This document shows, in pieces, positions 1-8,474 of a stretch of DNA of 64,000 nt. The notes under the pieces were generated by a model, which saw nothing but the letters and a program-made list of their open reading frames with translations, was not told the DNA's origin and ran no database searches. The stretch comes from Rhodopseudomonas palustris (lineage in GTDB: Bacteria > Pseudomonadota > Alphaproteobacteria > Rhizobiales > Xanthobacteraceae), in NCBI RefSeq assembly GCF_003031265.1, contig NZ_CP019966.1, positions 1,984,001 through 2,048,000 of the forward strand, written 5' to 3'. The position numbers and the translations under genes are program-made. Each line of letters opens with the position of its first letter. The stretch's first letter is position 1.

Positions 1-2
1 TG

Positions 3-767
3 AATGCCCGCGATGCCCGCCGTGTCGCGGATGCGCTCGATCGCGATCCGGCGCTGGCGCGGCAATATGCCGTCATCCTCGAAGAATATGCCTCGACCAT
101 CGAGCTCAATGAGAGCCTCGGCGCGCCGTCGTCGCGCGCGATGCAGAAGCTGTTCGCTGCGATCGATGCCGAGCCGGCCCGGGCGCCGGGCGCCGGGCAG
201 GGGCTCGGCGCCCGCTTTGCCGGTTTCTTTTCCGCGTTGTCGCCGAAGGCGCTGGCGTGGTCGGCGTCGGTCGCCGGCCTTGCGCTTCTGCTACAGGCCG
301 GATTGATCGGTGCGCTGCTGACGTGGCCGCATGCGGCTCCGGTGCAGACCGCCGCCTATCAGCCGCAGCGCGAGGTGGCGCGCGCGCCGGCATCGGCTCC
401 AGCTCCCGCGTCGGCTCCGGCTCCCGCGTCGGTTTCGCCGCCCGCCGCCGCGATGGCCGATCGCCCGGCAGAAGCCAGCAAACCGGCGCCGCCGATGGTG
501 ATGGCGGAGCGGTCGGGCGGACCGGTGGTGCGGAGCCTTGCGCCGCAATCCGGCCCGCGTGTGCTGGTCAAGTTCGCGCCCGAAGCGCGCGCTTCGGAGA
601 TCGCCGCCTTGCTCGACCATTATAATGCCGTGGTGGTCGACAGCTCGCGAGGCGGGCTGTTCCGGCTGCAGTTCGGCACGCAGCCACTTTCGAAGCAGGA
701 TCAGGAGAATCTGATCGGCCGGCTGCAAAAGGAGCCGGTCGTCAGCGTGGTGCTGTCGGCTCCCTGA
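3..767 (+). CDS. Anti-sigma-factor-like membrane protein, N-terminus cut by window edge
   Basis: The reading frame is open from the first complete codon, so the true start lies outside the window. The visible N-terminal part (DARRVADALDRDPALARQYA...) looks like the cytoplasmic helical part of an anti-sigma or zinc-finger-type regulator. It is followed by one membrane segment (around WSASVAGLALLLQAGLIGAL), then an Ala/Pro-rich linker with PAPASA repeats, and a compact periplasmic C-terminal domain starting near RVLVKFAPEARASEIAALL. This order (cytoplasmic helices, one membrane span, linker, periplasmic domain) is typical of transmembrane anti-sigma factors. The partner sigma factor would be expected just upstream and cannot be seen. 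No zinc-ligand motif is visible in the part present, so the assignment is an inference from architecture. Confidence 0.6.
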   Translation, partial: NARDARRVADALDRDPALARQYAVILEEYASTIELNESLGAPSSRAMQKLFAAIDAEPARAPGAGQGLGARFAGFFSALSPKALAWSASVAGLALLLQAGLIGALLTWPHAAPVQTAAYQPQREVARAPASAPAPASAPAPASVSPPAAAMADRPAEASKPAPPMVMAERSGGPVVRSLAPQSGPRVLVKFAPEARASEIAALLDHYNAVVVDSSRGGLFRLQFGTQPLSKQDQENLIGRLQKEPVVSVVLSAP

Positions 768-900
768 TTACTTCGCGCTGCACAAAGCAACTGTCTGGGC
801 GCTGTGGCGGGCACATCTGCTCGCGTCACTGACGGCTGGCGCGGAGCGTCGCTCACTCCATCTTCACAACCTCGCGCGCGAGAAAAAATCTGCAACCGGA

Positions 901-929
901 TTGAACGTGTGCGCGTTGTCCGCTGACCA
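901..929 (+). promoter_or_regulatory. Possible promoter for the small RNA
   Basis: TTGAAC at 901-906 is a fair -35 hexamer and TGACCA at 924-929 lies 17 bases downstream in the -10 position. The predicted transcript start is just ahead of the first hairpin of the RNA candidate at 931. The -10 match is weak, so this is a tentative call made mainly because of its position. Confidence 0.3.
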
Positions 930-930
930 A

Positions 931-1050
931 TCGTTGTGGGAGCGGACACCACCTCCCAAACGAGGCCAGTCGGCGCGAGCGCCCATCCACCCCTGCGCTG
1001 ATATGGCTTGTGACCCGCCCGGTTGTCCCCCCGGGCGGGTCTTTCGTTTT
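931..1050 (+). ncRNA. Candidate trans-acting small RNA with three stems
   Basis: No convincing reading frame occupies this gap, but three helices follow one another. Stem 1 pairs 931-942 with 953-963 (11 pairs, one bulged G) around the loop CGGACACCAC. Stem 2 pairs 966-976 with 995-1006 (11 pairs including two G-U and one bulged A) around a C-rich loop containing CCCATCCACCCC. Stem 3 is a perfect 11-bp terminator at 1012-1041 followed by TTTCGTTTT. C-rich, anti-Shine-Dalgarno-like stretches (ACCTCCC on the arm of stem 1, CCACCCC in loop 2) are typical of alphaproteobacterial Hfq-type sRNAs such as the ar14/suhB-mmgR groups. I cannot assign a family by eye. The transcript would be about 115-120 nt. 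Confidence 0.6.
1012..1050 (+). terminator. Rho-independent terminator
   Basis: GACCCGCCCGG (1012-1022) pairs perfectly with CCGGGCGGGTC (1031-1041) across an 8-base loop, and TTTCGTTTT follows at 1042-1050. It ends the small-RNA candidate and would insulate the gene starting at 1244. Confidence 0.85.
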
Positions 1051-1243
1051 CCGGCCCGATTCGGCGGCCAAGCCACTGGGACGCCCTCCAAATACCCGCA
1101 GTATTACGAGGTTGGGCCGCGGCGGAGCTCCAAGTTACCGCTGCGCTGGACATGGTAAATTTTTGTTAACAACATTGTTCGTAAGCTTTGCGTCGATTCG
1201 TAAGTTGCGTCGCGTTCCTTTTTCCTCTCCTGGCGGACCGACC

Positions 1244-1762
1244 ATGGAACAGACCGACGCAGAGCGTGGGCGTGCGCTCGTCCAGCGCTGGTGCTTGCTC
1301 GCAGAACAGCGGCTCGACTATCTCACCGAGCTGTTCGAAACCGGCCGTTGGCGGCGCTTCTTCGGCGAGCTCGAATTTCTTGAAAACGTCCAGGAAGCCA
1401 AGGCCGCCGTCGAATCCTGGCGCGGCTTGTTGAATCGCGAAGCGACTCTCGACAATCGTCCGGTCGATCTGTCCTGGCTCGGCCACAATAAGAAAGTCCA
1501 GCCGCGGCTGGCGTTCTACTTCGACGGCGAGGTGGTGAACAGTTCGCCCTCGTACACGCTGCCCCAATCGGCACCCAAGCCTGCCCAGGCGCCGCGCGTC
1601 ACCGCTCCCGCAAAGCCGGTTAAAGCCGCCGAGCCGGTGCGCGCTCCGATTGCGCCGGAGCCGGCCCCGGCGATTGTCCCCGACGATGTCCCGGTGTGGA
1701 TGCACGCGCTCGATCCGGCGCGGCTCGAGCAACGCTACTCGCTGCTCCGCAAAGCGGGCTGA
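1244..1762 (+). CDS. Small conserved protein of unknown function (172 aa)
   Basis: The ATG at 1244 (MEQTDAERGRALVQRW...) is preferred to the in-frame upstream starts because those run back through the terminator at 1012-1050. The first 90 residues are a compact helical domain (WCLLAEQRLDYLTELFETGRWRRFF). An Ala/Pro-rich linker follows, then a short C-terminal tail (VWMHALDPARLEQRYSLLRKAG). There is no signal peptide or membrane segment. I recall proteins of this shape as a TIGRFAM family (TIGR03809) restricted to Rhodopseudomonas and Bradyrhizobium, but that is memory only. No function can be assigned. Confidence 0.75.
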   Translation: MEQTDAERGRALVQRWCLLAEQRLDYLTELFETGRWRRFFGELEFLENVQEAKAAVESWRGLLNREATLDNRPVDLSWLGHNKKVQPRLAFYFDGEVVNSSPSYTLPQSAPKPAQAPRVTAPAKPVKAAEPVRAPIAPEPAPAIVPDDVPVWMHALDPARLEQRYSLLRKAG

Positions 1763-2204
1763 CGCGCACACCCGCGCTGATTCGCGCAAAGGTGCGCATT
1801 CGCGTCATTCATCCACAGCGTGGCCGATGCGACCTTCGTCGTATTGAACCGTCGGCGCCGATGGCGCGGCGCAATCTGCTTCAGTCCACGCTCGGCTTAC
1901 TAACTTCAACTGTTAGTTCGGTTTTGCGGCGCCGTTTGACATTGATCAAACTTGAACACAGCAGCCGAAGCCGCGATGAGCGCAAACTGGCGCCAATGCG
2001 CACCGAATTGCGCCGCTGATATTTAACGGATTGGAACGAATTTCCGCGCACTTATTGCGTGCGAACCGGTTCTCGATTCGCTCATAAGATGAAATCACAG
2101 CAGGGGGATTCGCGGCGACGTGCGCGTCCCTGACGTGCTGCGGATCTCTCTTTCATGCGCTGAGTGCAGCCACGCTTTCGCGCGGCCTCGTCGGGAAAGA
2201 GATC
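1763..2204. other. Intergenic region, no gene recognised
   Basis: No reading frame with plausible composition is found here. The last part is the leader of the chemoreceptor gene and includes a small hairpin near 2046-2064 (CGCAC...GTGCG). The ATG at 2205 is preceded by the purine-rich GGGAAAGAG. Nothing else can be supported. Confidence 0.5.
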
Positions 2205-4271
2205 ATGCCTAGTGCTCAATCGTCGCCTGTCCCGCACAGTTCTGCGGGCCTGTTTTCGTTCTTCACCAACCGCAAGATCGGGGTGAAAATCGCCATCGGT
2301 TTCGCCGCCGTGCAGGTGCTGATGGCCGTCCTGGCCGTCCTCAACTATTCCAGCTTCGGCAAGGTCGGTGATGCGTTCGCCAAGTTCGATCAGCGCGTCG
2401 ACGTCGTCGACGCCGTGCGTGACGTCGAACAGGACTTCAATTCGCTTCGCCGTACCGTGCGCGAATACAGCCTCACCGGCGAAGACTTTATGATCGCCGA
2501 AGCCACCAAGCGCCGCACCGAGCTGCAGGATCATATCAAGCAGTCGCTGCAGCAAATTCGCGTCGCCAGCCGCCACGCCGCGATGCTCGACCTCAGCAAC
2601 AAGGTTGATGCGTACGTCGGCCAATTCGAGGGGCTGACCAGGCTGCGTCAGGATCAGAACCGTTTATCTCTGACCGTGCTGGGGCCGGTCGGGCAGCGGA
2701 TCGTCGGCAAGCTCGAGCAGTTGCAATCCTCCACGATGAGCGGCGACGGCAACAGCGATCAGGCGCTTCTGGTCGCGCAATCGCTCAAGCAGTTCCTGCT
2801 CCTGCGGCTCGGCGCCGCGAAGGTGCTTGGAGTCCGGCTGGAGAAGTCCGCGCAGGCGAGCGCCGAAAAGGCTCTGGCGGATTTTCGCACCTCGTTGTCG
2901 ACCATGAAGACCGCGCTGACGGCAGACGCCGAGCGCAAGCAGCTCGCCGCGATCGAAGCCGACCTCGCAATCTATGCGGACGGCTTCCAGCAGTCGGTTC
3001 GCGACGTCAACGACATCGACGCGGCGATCGCGTCGATGACCAAGGTCGCGGAGGCGTTGGCAGGTGATGCCGCGGCGATCAAGCAGTCCGGTCTGACCGA
3101 ATCCAAGCAGATCGGCCACCAGACCGAGGCGCTGATCAGCGAAACCCAAACCCAGATCCTGGTCATCACCCTCGGCGCGCTCGCAGTCGGCATTCTGCTC
3201 GCCTGGCTGATCGGCCGTGCAGTGTCGGGCCCGATCGTGGCGATGTCCGGCGTGATGAAGGAGCTTGCTGCCGGCAACACCAATGTCGAGATCGTCGGCT
3301 CCGGCCGTTTGGACGAGATCGGGCTGATGGCCTGCACGGTCGAAGTGTTCCGCAACAACTCGCGCGAATTCGACCGGTTGAAGGCCGAGCAGGAGGAGGC
3401 CGAACGCCGCGTCGCCGCCGAGCACAAGGCGGAGATGAAGCGCCTCGCCGATCATTTCGAAGGTGCGGTCGGCGAGATCATCGACACCGTGACCTCGGCG
3501 TCGACCGAACTCGAAGCTTCGGCCGGTACGCTGACCACCACCGCCGAACGTTCGCAGATGCTCGCCGGCTCGGTCGCGGCGGCTTCCGAACAGGCGTCGG
3601 CCAACGTGCAGTCGGTGGCCTCGGCCACCGAAGAGATGGCGTCCTCGATCACCGAGATCAGCCGTCAGGTGCAGGAGGCGGCGCGCATCGCCAACGAAGC
3701 CGTCGAGCAGGCGCGCAAGACCAACGACCGGATCGGTACGCTCGCCCAGGCGGCGAACCGGATCGGCGACGTGGTCGAGCTGATCAACACCATTGCCGGC
3801 CAGACCAACCTGCTCGCACTCAACGCCACGATCGAGGCGGCGCGTGCGGGTGATGCCGGCCGCGGCTTCGCGGTGGTGGCGCAGGAAGTGAAGGCGCTTG
3901 CCGAGCAGACCGGCAAGGCGACCGGCGAGATCAGCTCGCAGATCAGCAGCATGCAGTCGGCGACGCAGGAGTCGGTCGGCGCGATCCGCGAGATCGGCGG
4001 CACCATCGAGCGGATGTCGGAGATCGCCTCGACCATCGCGTCTGCGGTGGAAGAGCAGGGCGCGGCGACGCAGGAGATCTCGCGCAACGTGCAGCAGGCT
4101 GCACGCGGCACCCACGAGGTCTCGTCCAACATCTCCGACGTGCAGCGCGGCGCGACCGAGACCGGTTCGGCCTCGTCGCAGGTGCTGTCCGCCGCACAGT
4201 CGCTGTCGCGCGATAGCACGCGCCTGAAGGACGAGGTCGATCGCTTCATGGAGACGGTGCGCGCGGCGTAA
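2205..4271 (+). CDS. Methyl-accepting chemotaxis protein (688 aa)
   Basis: Transmembrane chemoreceptor that would control a CheA/CheW array at the inner membrane. A first membrane span lies at about residues 25-47, followed by a large periplasmic helical domain to about residue 312, a second span ([20 protein letters not shown], about 314-333), a HAMP linker, and a long cytoplasmic coiled coil. The coiled coil carries the highly conserved signalling hairpin ([20 protein letters not shown], about 535-555). The all-helical sensor domain contains no PAS or Cache signature that I recognise, so the ligand is unknown. No che genes lie nearby and it ends in a good terminator, so it is probably a single-gene unit. 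The ATG at 2205 has the ribosome-binding sequence GGGAAAGAG upstream. Confidence 0.93.
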   Translation: MPSAQSSPVPHSSAGLFSFFTNRKIGVKIAIGFAAVQVLMAVLAVLNYSSFGKVGDAFAKFDQRVDVVDAVRDVEQDFNSLRRTVREYSLTGEDFMIAEATKRRTELQDHIKQSLQQIRVASRHAAMLDLSNKVDAYVGQFEGLTRLRQDQNRLSLTVLGPVGQRIVGKLEQLQSSTMSGDGNSDQALLVAQSLKQFLLLRLGAAKVLGVRLEKSAQASAEKALADFRTSLSTMKTALTADAERKQLAAIEADLAIYADGFQQSVRDVNDIDAAIASMTKVAEALAGDAAAIKQSGLTESKQIGHQTEALISETQTQILVITLGALAVGILLAWLIGRAVSGPIVAMSGVMKELAAGNTNVEIVGSGRLDEIGLMACTVEVFRNNSREFDRLKAEQEEAERRVAAEHKAEMKRLADHFEGAVGEIIDTVTSASTELEASAGTLTTTAERSQMLAGSVAAASEQASANVQSVASATEEMASSITEISRQVQEAARIANEAVEQARKTNDRIGTLAQAANRIGDVVELINTIAGQTNLLALNATIEAARAGDAGRGFAVVAQEVKALAEQTGKATGEISSQISSMQSATQESVGAIREIGGTIERMSEIASTIASAVEEQGAATQEISRNVQQAARGTHEVSSNISDVQRGATETGSASSQVLSAAQSLSRDSTRLKDEVDRFMETVRAA

Positions 4272-4310
4272 GCCGTCACGTTATCGCTAGCAACTTGCAA
4301 CTGATGTGTC

Positions 4311-4342
4311 GCGCCCGGGCCTGGTCCCGGGCGCGCGCGTTT
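4311..4342 (+). terminator. Terminator of the chemoreceptor gene
   Basis: GCGCCCGGG (4311-4319) pairs perfectly with CCCGGGCGC (4326-4334) around the loop CCTGGT, 40 bases after the stop codon. The tail GCGCGTTTGG is only weakly T-rich. Confidence 0.6.
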
Positions 4343-4355
4343 GGGTGACCTGTGG

Positions 4356-4384
4356 TCCAAATGTGACATCTATTCCAAATGTCA
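4356..4384 (+). promoter_or_regulatory. Direct repeat upstream of the copper genes
   Basis: TCCAAATGT occurs at 4356-4364 and again at 4374-4382, an offset of 18 bases, in a markedly AT-richer stretch than its surroundings. The first copy continues as ATGTGACAT, itself a small palindrome, and the second as ATGTCATGA. This could be a tandem regulator site for the copper locus. No known copper-regulator consensus (CueR, CopY, CsoR) is recognised. Confidence 0.35.
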
Positions 4385-4586
4385 TGAACTGCGGTACCTC
4401 ATTACTTCGCCGTATTGTTGCACCTTTGTCGCTGTGATTACTTGCTCCTCGCACAGACTGGGGACGAATGTGCTGAGGGCGTTGTGGAGCGGAGTGAAGG
4501 CAAGAGCGTCGGCCGCGCATGCGCGCCGTCCAAGCCGGCCGCTCGCGATTCGCAACGAGTCCGCTTGGTTCGGCGCCGCCTTGCGG

Positions 4587-4928
4587 ATGTCGACCAGTTG
4601 GATCGTCACCCTCGCGCTGCTGCTGCAGATCGCGCTGTCGGCGATGCCGGCCGCCAGCGCCGCATCGCTCGACGTTCTTGCCAGCGCCGGCATCTGCCAT
4701 TCGATCGACACCTCCGCGCCGCCCGAGTCGCAGGATCGGGTGGTGGTGCACTTCAAGTGCATCGCCTGCGTCCTGGTCTGCAGCCTGCCGCCGCCGTCGC
4801 TGGTCGTCACCGCGGCGCCGAGTTTGGCCTGGGCGTGGCTGGCCCAGCGCTGGCCTCTCGCCGAGGCTGCTCCGCGTAGCGCGCCGGTCTCCTCACACTC
4901 TGCCCGCGGACCTCCGGACGTCGCGTAA
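4587..4928 (+). CDS. DUF2946-like small membrane/periplasmic protein of the copper locus
   Basis: The start at 4587 (MSTSWIVTLALLLQIALSAM) gives a 113-residue protein with an N-terminal hydrophobic signal or anchor. Further upstream the frame is open but reads as low-quality, Arg-rich sequence. The rest has a CxxC pair (KCIACVLVC) and several His. Small proteins of this type, which I associate with the DUF2946 family, commonly precede TonB-dependent copper receptors. The next gene here is such a receptor, 153 bases downstream. The likely role is as an accessory in copper handling at or beyond the inner membrane, inferred from context. The start codon is not certain. Confidence 0.6.
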   Translation: MSTSWIVTLALLLQIALSAMPAASAASLDVLASAGICHSIDTSAPPESQDRVVVHFKCIACVLVCSLPPPSLVVTAAPSLAWAWLAQRWPLAEAAPRSAPVSSHSARGPPDVA

Positions 4929-5081
4929 CCGCACCCGTCGCTGATCGCGCGCTTCTGCGCGGGGGGCGATGCTTTGCCGTTTCGCTGCTGTCACCGTCGC
5001 GTCTGCTCGTCGCAGCGCACGGCGCCAGATGTCCTGCGCCAGCCAGACGCTGCGCGCGTTCGATCTTCCGTGAGTTTCGTC

Positions 5082-7391
5082 ATGTCATCCGTTCTGTCCG
5101 CCGGCTTGCGCCGGTCATTGCTGCTGTCCACCTCGCTGCTGTCGTTGCCGTGCGCGGCGATCGCGTTCTCGGCCGTCTCGCTCTCGTCGGCGCCGGCTTC
5201 GGCCCAAACTGCAAGCAATCTGTCGACCATCGTGGTCGAGCCCGCCAAGCCGCGCGCCAAACCGCGCGTGCGCGCTACCACGCCGTCGCCGCAGCGCGGC
5301 CCGGTGATCCGCGATGCTGCGGCGTCACCGCCGCCCGCCGCGCCATCGTCTGAGCCGGTGTCCGCCTCAGCCTCGACGCTGCCGGGCTCGGCTGCGGTGA
5401 CGCGCAGCCTCGGCACCAGCGACAGCGCCTCGCTGATCACCGACATTCCGGGCGGCGCAGTGTGGGGCGCGGGCGGCGTTTCCAGCCTGCCGGCGCTGAA
5501 CGGCGTCGGTGCCGATCGCGTGCAGGTGGCGATCAACTCGATGCTGATCAGCCCGGCGTGCCCGAACGAAATGAATCCGCCGCTGTCCTTCGTCAATCCG
5601 CAGATGATCGCCAGCATGCGCGCCTATCTGGGCGTCGCGCCGGTCAGCGTCGGCGGCGACTACATCGGCGGCAAGATCGACGTCACCACCGCGCCGCCGC
5701 AGTTTGCGACCGGGCCGAGCCTGCTGACCACCGCGACCGTCTCCGGCTTCTATCGCAGCAACGGCAACGCTTACGGCGTTGATGCGCGTGCGACGATCGC
5801 CAATCAGGACACCAGCGTCACCTACACCGGCGGCTGGGCCCGCTCCGGCAACTACAAGGCCGGCAACGGCATGACGGTGAAGTCGACGCTGTGGGAGGTG
5901 CAGAACCACGCCGTCAGCATTTCGCGGCAGAGCGCCGGCAATCTGTTCACGCTGCAGGTCGGCGGGCAGTTCATCCCGTATCAGGGCTACGTCAACCAGT
6001 ACATGGACATGGTTTCCAACCGGTCGATGTTCGTCAACGGCCGCTACGACGGCGTGTTTGACTGGGGCAAGCTGGAGACATCTGCGTTCTATCACCGCAT
6101 CCGGCACACCATGGGCTTCATCGCGCCGGACAAGGTCAGCAACATGCCGATGGACACCCGCGGCACCGACCTCGGCTATAATATCAAGGCGTCAGTGATC
6201 GCCTCCGATCACGATCTGATCCGCATCGGCAACGAAACCCATGCGTATCGGCTCGACGATTGGTGGGATCCGGTGCCGGGTTCCGGGATGATGATGTCGC
6301 CCAACACCTTCATCAACATCAACGACGGCCGCCGCACCCGGCTCGGCACCTTCGTCGAGTGGGAGCGGCACTGGAACCGGGAATGGACCACGCTGTTCGG
6401 CCTGCGTAACGACGTGGTGTGGATGGGCACCGGCAACGTCCAGGGCTACAGCGCGATGTACGCAGCCGATGCGGCGCGTTTCAATGGTCGCGACCGCGAT
6501 CGCACTGACGTCAATTTCGACGGCTCGGCGCTGATCCGCTACGAACCCAACGCGATCAGCCAATTCGAACTCGGCTTCGCCCGCAAGACTCGGTCGCCGA
6601 ACCTCTACGAGCGCTACACCTGGTCGAACACCGCGATGGCGATGAAGATGATCGGCTGGTTCGGCGACGGCAACGGCTATGTCGGCAACGTCGACCTCAA
6701 CCCGGAGAAGGCCCACACGGTGAGCTTCACCGCGGCGTGGCACGATCCGGCGCAGAAGCTGTGGGAGGTTCGAGTCACGCCGTATTACAGCTACGTGCAG
6801 GACTACATCGACGTGAACCGCTGCTTCATCGCGGGCAGCTCGACCTGCAATGCGGCGAACCTCACCAAGACCAACGCGTTCGTATTTCTGCAGTTCGCCA
6901 ACCACGATGCCGAACTCTACGGCGTCAATCTCGACGGCCGGCTGACGGCGTGGGACAATTCGGCTTACGGCCGAGGCGTGCTGCGTGGGCAGTTCGCTTA
7001 CGTGCACGGCCAGCGCACCGACGGCGTCAACTTGTATCACGTGATGCCGGTCAATGCGAAGCTCGGGCTCGATCACGAGCTCGGCGGCTGGGTCAACGGC
7101 ATCGAGCTGCAACTGGTCGGCGCCAAGACCCAGATCAGCGAGGTGCACAACGAGACCACGACGTCGGCCTACGCGCTGCTGAACCTCCGCACCGGTTATC
7201 GCTGGGAGAACGTGCGGCTGGATGTCGGCGTCGATAACGTTTTCGACAAGTTCTACACGCTGCCACTCGGCGGGGCGGACCTCGTCGATTACCGCGCGGC
7301 CTCGATGATGGGCGGATCGTCGCCGATCTGGGGCTATGGCGTGCCGGGCATGGGGCGGTCGTTCAACACCCGCCTGACCGTGTCGTTCTGA
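5082..7391 (+). CDS. TonB-dependent copper receptor (OprC/NosA type, 769 aa)
   Basis: Outer-membrane TonB-dependent receptor. The ATG at 5082 gives a clean signal peptide (MSSVLSAGLRRSLLLSTSLL... ending ASAQ). An alternative GTG lies at 5070. A Pro/Ala-rich linker is followed by a plug domain (SLGTSDSASLITDIPGGAVW...) and a 22-strand-type barrel ending in the expected C-terminal Phe (RLTVSF). The plug segment ACPNEMNPPLSFVNPQMI matches the Met/Cys-containing signature of the OprC/NosA copper receptors (ANHMNPPLSY-like), which I know as the copper-binding region. Neighbours are a DUF2946-like gene and a copper-storage-type protein, so copper is the best substrate guess. A hairpin at 7400-7429 follows the stop. 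Confidence 0.9.
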   Translation: MSSVLSAGLRRSLLLSTSLLSLPCAAIAFSAVSLSSAPASAQTASNLSTIVVEPAKPRAKPRVRATTPSPQRGPVIRDAAASPPPAAPSSEPVSASASTLPGSAAVTRSLGTSDSASLITDIPGGAVWGAGGVSSLPALNGVGADRVQVAINSMLISPACPNEMNPPLSFVNPQMIASMRAYLGVAPVSVGGDYIGGKIDVTTAPPQFATGPSLLTTATVSGFYRSNGNAYGVDARATIANQDTSVTYTGGWARSGNYKAGNGMTVKSTLWEVQNHAVSISRQSAGNLFTLQVGGQFIPYQGYVNQYMDMVSNRSMFVNGRYDGVFDWGKLETSAFYHRIRHTMGFIAPDKVSNMPMDTRGTDLGYNIKASVIASDHDLIRIGNETHAYRLDDWWDPVPGSGMMMSPNTFININDGRRTRLGTFVEWERHWNREWTTLFGLRNDVVWMGTGNVQGYSAMYAADAARFNGRDRDRTDVNFDGSALIRYEPNAISQFELGFARKTRSPNLYERYTWSNTAMAMKMIGWFGDGNGYVGNVDLNPEKAHTVSFTAAWHDPAQKLWEVRVTPYYSYVQDYIDVNRCFIAGSSTCNAANLTKTNAFVFLQFANHDAELYGVNLDGRLTAWDNSAYGRGVLRGQFAYVHGQRTDGVNLYHVMPVNAKLGLDHELGGWVNGIELQLVGAKTQISEVHNETTTSAYALLNLRTGYRWENVRLDVGVDNVFDKFYTLPLGGADLVDYRAASMMGGSSPIWGYGVPGMGRSFNTRLTVSF

Positions 7392-7399
7392 TCGCGTGT

Positions 7400-7429
7400 G
7401 GGGCCGCTGTCGATTCTGGCAGCGGCCCC
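7400..7429 (+). terminator. Hairpin after the copper receptor
   Basis: GGGGCCGCTG (7400-7409) pairs perfectly with CAGCGGCCCC (7420-7429), starting 9 bases after the stop codon. No T-run follows, so it may act as a weak terminator or mRNA-stability element between the receptor and the csp-like gene. Confidence 0.55.
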
Positions 7430-7559
7430 ATTCGCCGGCCTGGAAGCCTGGTATGACGACGAAGGAGAATAATCGACTACAATCAGGCTGGTGCCGACGT
7501 GATTGTATTTTCATCCGGGAGGAGTAGAGATTCGAACTCCACGCAGAGGGAAGTTCATC

Positions 7560-8003
7560 ATGCTCGACCGCCGCAATCTTCTGACCGTTCTGGGGGCCGC
7601 GATCTTTGTGGCTTCGCCCGCGCTCGCCGCCGAGGACCATAGCGCCCACATGCATGCTGCGGCCGCCGGCGCTGCGCCGGCCAACGCCAAGCTGATCGAA
7701 ACCGCGTCCGATTGCGTCAAGACCGGGCAGGCCTGCATCGCGCATTGCCTGCAGTCGTTCGCGGCCGGCGACACCTCGCTCGCGGCCTGCGCCAAGTCGG
7801 TCGACCAGATGCTGTCGGTGTGCGCCACGCTGCAGAAGCTCGCATCCCTCGGCTCTCCGAACCTGCCGGCGATGGCCAAGGTGGCGCTGGCGGTGTGCGA
7901 GGATTGCGAAAAGGAGTGCCGCAAGCACGCCGATCATCACGCCACCTGCAAGGCTTGCGCGGACGCGTGCAAAGCCTGCGCCGACGCCTGCCGCGCGGTG
8001 TGA
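7560..8003 (+). CDS. Tat-exported four-helix-bundle copper storage protein (Csp1-like, 147 aa)
   Basis: The ATG at 7560 (purine-rich AGAGGGAAG upstream) begins a twin-arginine signal (MLDRRNLLTVLGAAIFVASP ending ALAAEDH), so the protein is exported folded. The mature part is helical and contains exactly 13 cysteines in CxxxC-like spacings (for example VCEDCEKEC and CKACADACKACADAC), plus His/Met near the new N-terminus (DHSAHMHAA). Methanotroph Csp1 is a Tat-exported four-helix bundle that lines its core with 13 Cys and binds many Cu(I) ions, and the match in layout and Cys count is close. It sits directly after a TonB copper receptor, so a role in periplasmic copper buffering or storage is well supported. 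Confidence 0.88.
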   Translation: MLDRRNLLTVLGAAIFVASPALAAEDHSAHMHAAAAGAAPANAKLIETASDCVKTGQACIAHCLQSFAAGDTSLAACAKSVDQMLSVCATLQKLASLGSPNLPAMAKVALAVCEDCEKECRKHADHHATCKACADACKACADACRAV

Positions 8004-8068
8004 GATCGCTTGCCGCCGCCACCGAGCCGTGCTTGTGGCGGTGTCGATAAGCGAGCTGGAGAGTTGAC

Positions 8069-8088
8069 GGGCCTGGCTTGCCAGGTCC
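8069..8088. terminator. Hairpin between converging genes
   Basis: GGGCCTGG (8069-8076) pairs with CCAGGTCC (8081-8088, one G-U) around CTTG. It lies between the csp-like gene (+) and the PilZ gene (-) and could serve both as a weak terminator. Confidence 0.4.
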
Positions 8089-8103
8089 GGTCCCCGCGCT
8101 CGA

Positions 8104-8343
8104 TCAATCGAACGCAACCCCGATCCGTTTCTCTTTTCGCCAGATCACGCGGCTGGCTCGTTTGATCTGATCGCTCGGGACGTAGAGCGTGAAGCGGTCG
8201 GGGATGAATAGGGGCGTGACGACATCCAGCGCCGCGCCGGCCTCCGAGATATTCCTGACGCTGCAGTCGATCGCGCCGCCGCCGAACTCGATGGTTGCAG
8301 CCTTCAGGACGCGCCGCCGAGGCGTTTTTCTCTGCTCATCCAT
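8104..8343 (-). CDS. PilZ-domain protein (79 aa)
   Basis: The whole protein is one PilZ domain, the family that binds cyclic-di-GMP. It shows the N-terminal basic motif (RKTPRRRVLK, the RxxxR region) and the downstream NISEAGAAL stretch corresponding to D/NxSxxG. At 79 residues it is the usual length of single-domain PilZ proteins of Bradyrhizobium and Rhodopseudomonas. It would act as a cytoplasmic c-di-GMP-responsive adaptor, but the target cannot be told. It is monocistronic and converges with the csp-like gene. Confidence 0.85.
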   Translation of the reverse strand: MDEQRKTPRRRVLKAATIEFGGGAIDCSVRNISEAGAALDVVTPLFIPDRFTLYVPSDQIKRASRVIWRKEKRIGVAFD

Positions 8344-8474
8344 TCGGCCGTTTGAGCATGAGAATTTTATATTTCTGTGAACGCGTCCCTCAAAAAACGC
8401 CCACAGTGCGGCCAGCTACGTACAGCAAAGTACAAAGCCGCCGTTCGCGCGCAGGAAGCCGTCGGGCCGCGTCG

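Noticed and set aside
7524..7542. tRNA T-arm-like sequence on the minus strand (GAGTTCGAATCTC)
   Set aside because: The T-stem and 7-base loop can be drawn, but no CCA end, no acceptor pairing and no D or anticodon arms exist; the 5' side would lie inside the Csp-like gene. Most likely chance, at best a tRNA remnant or former attachment site.
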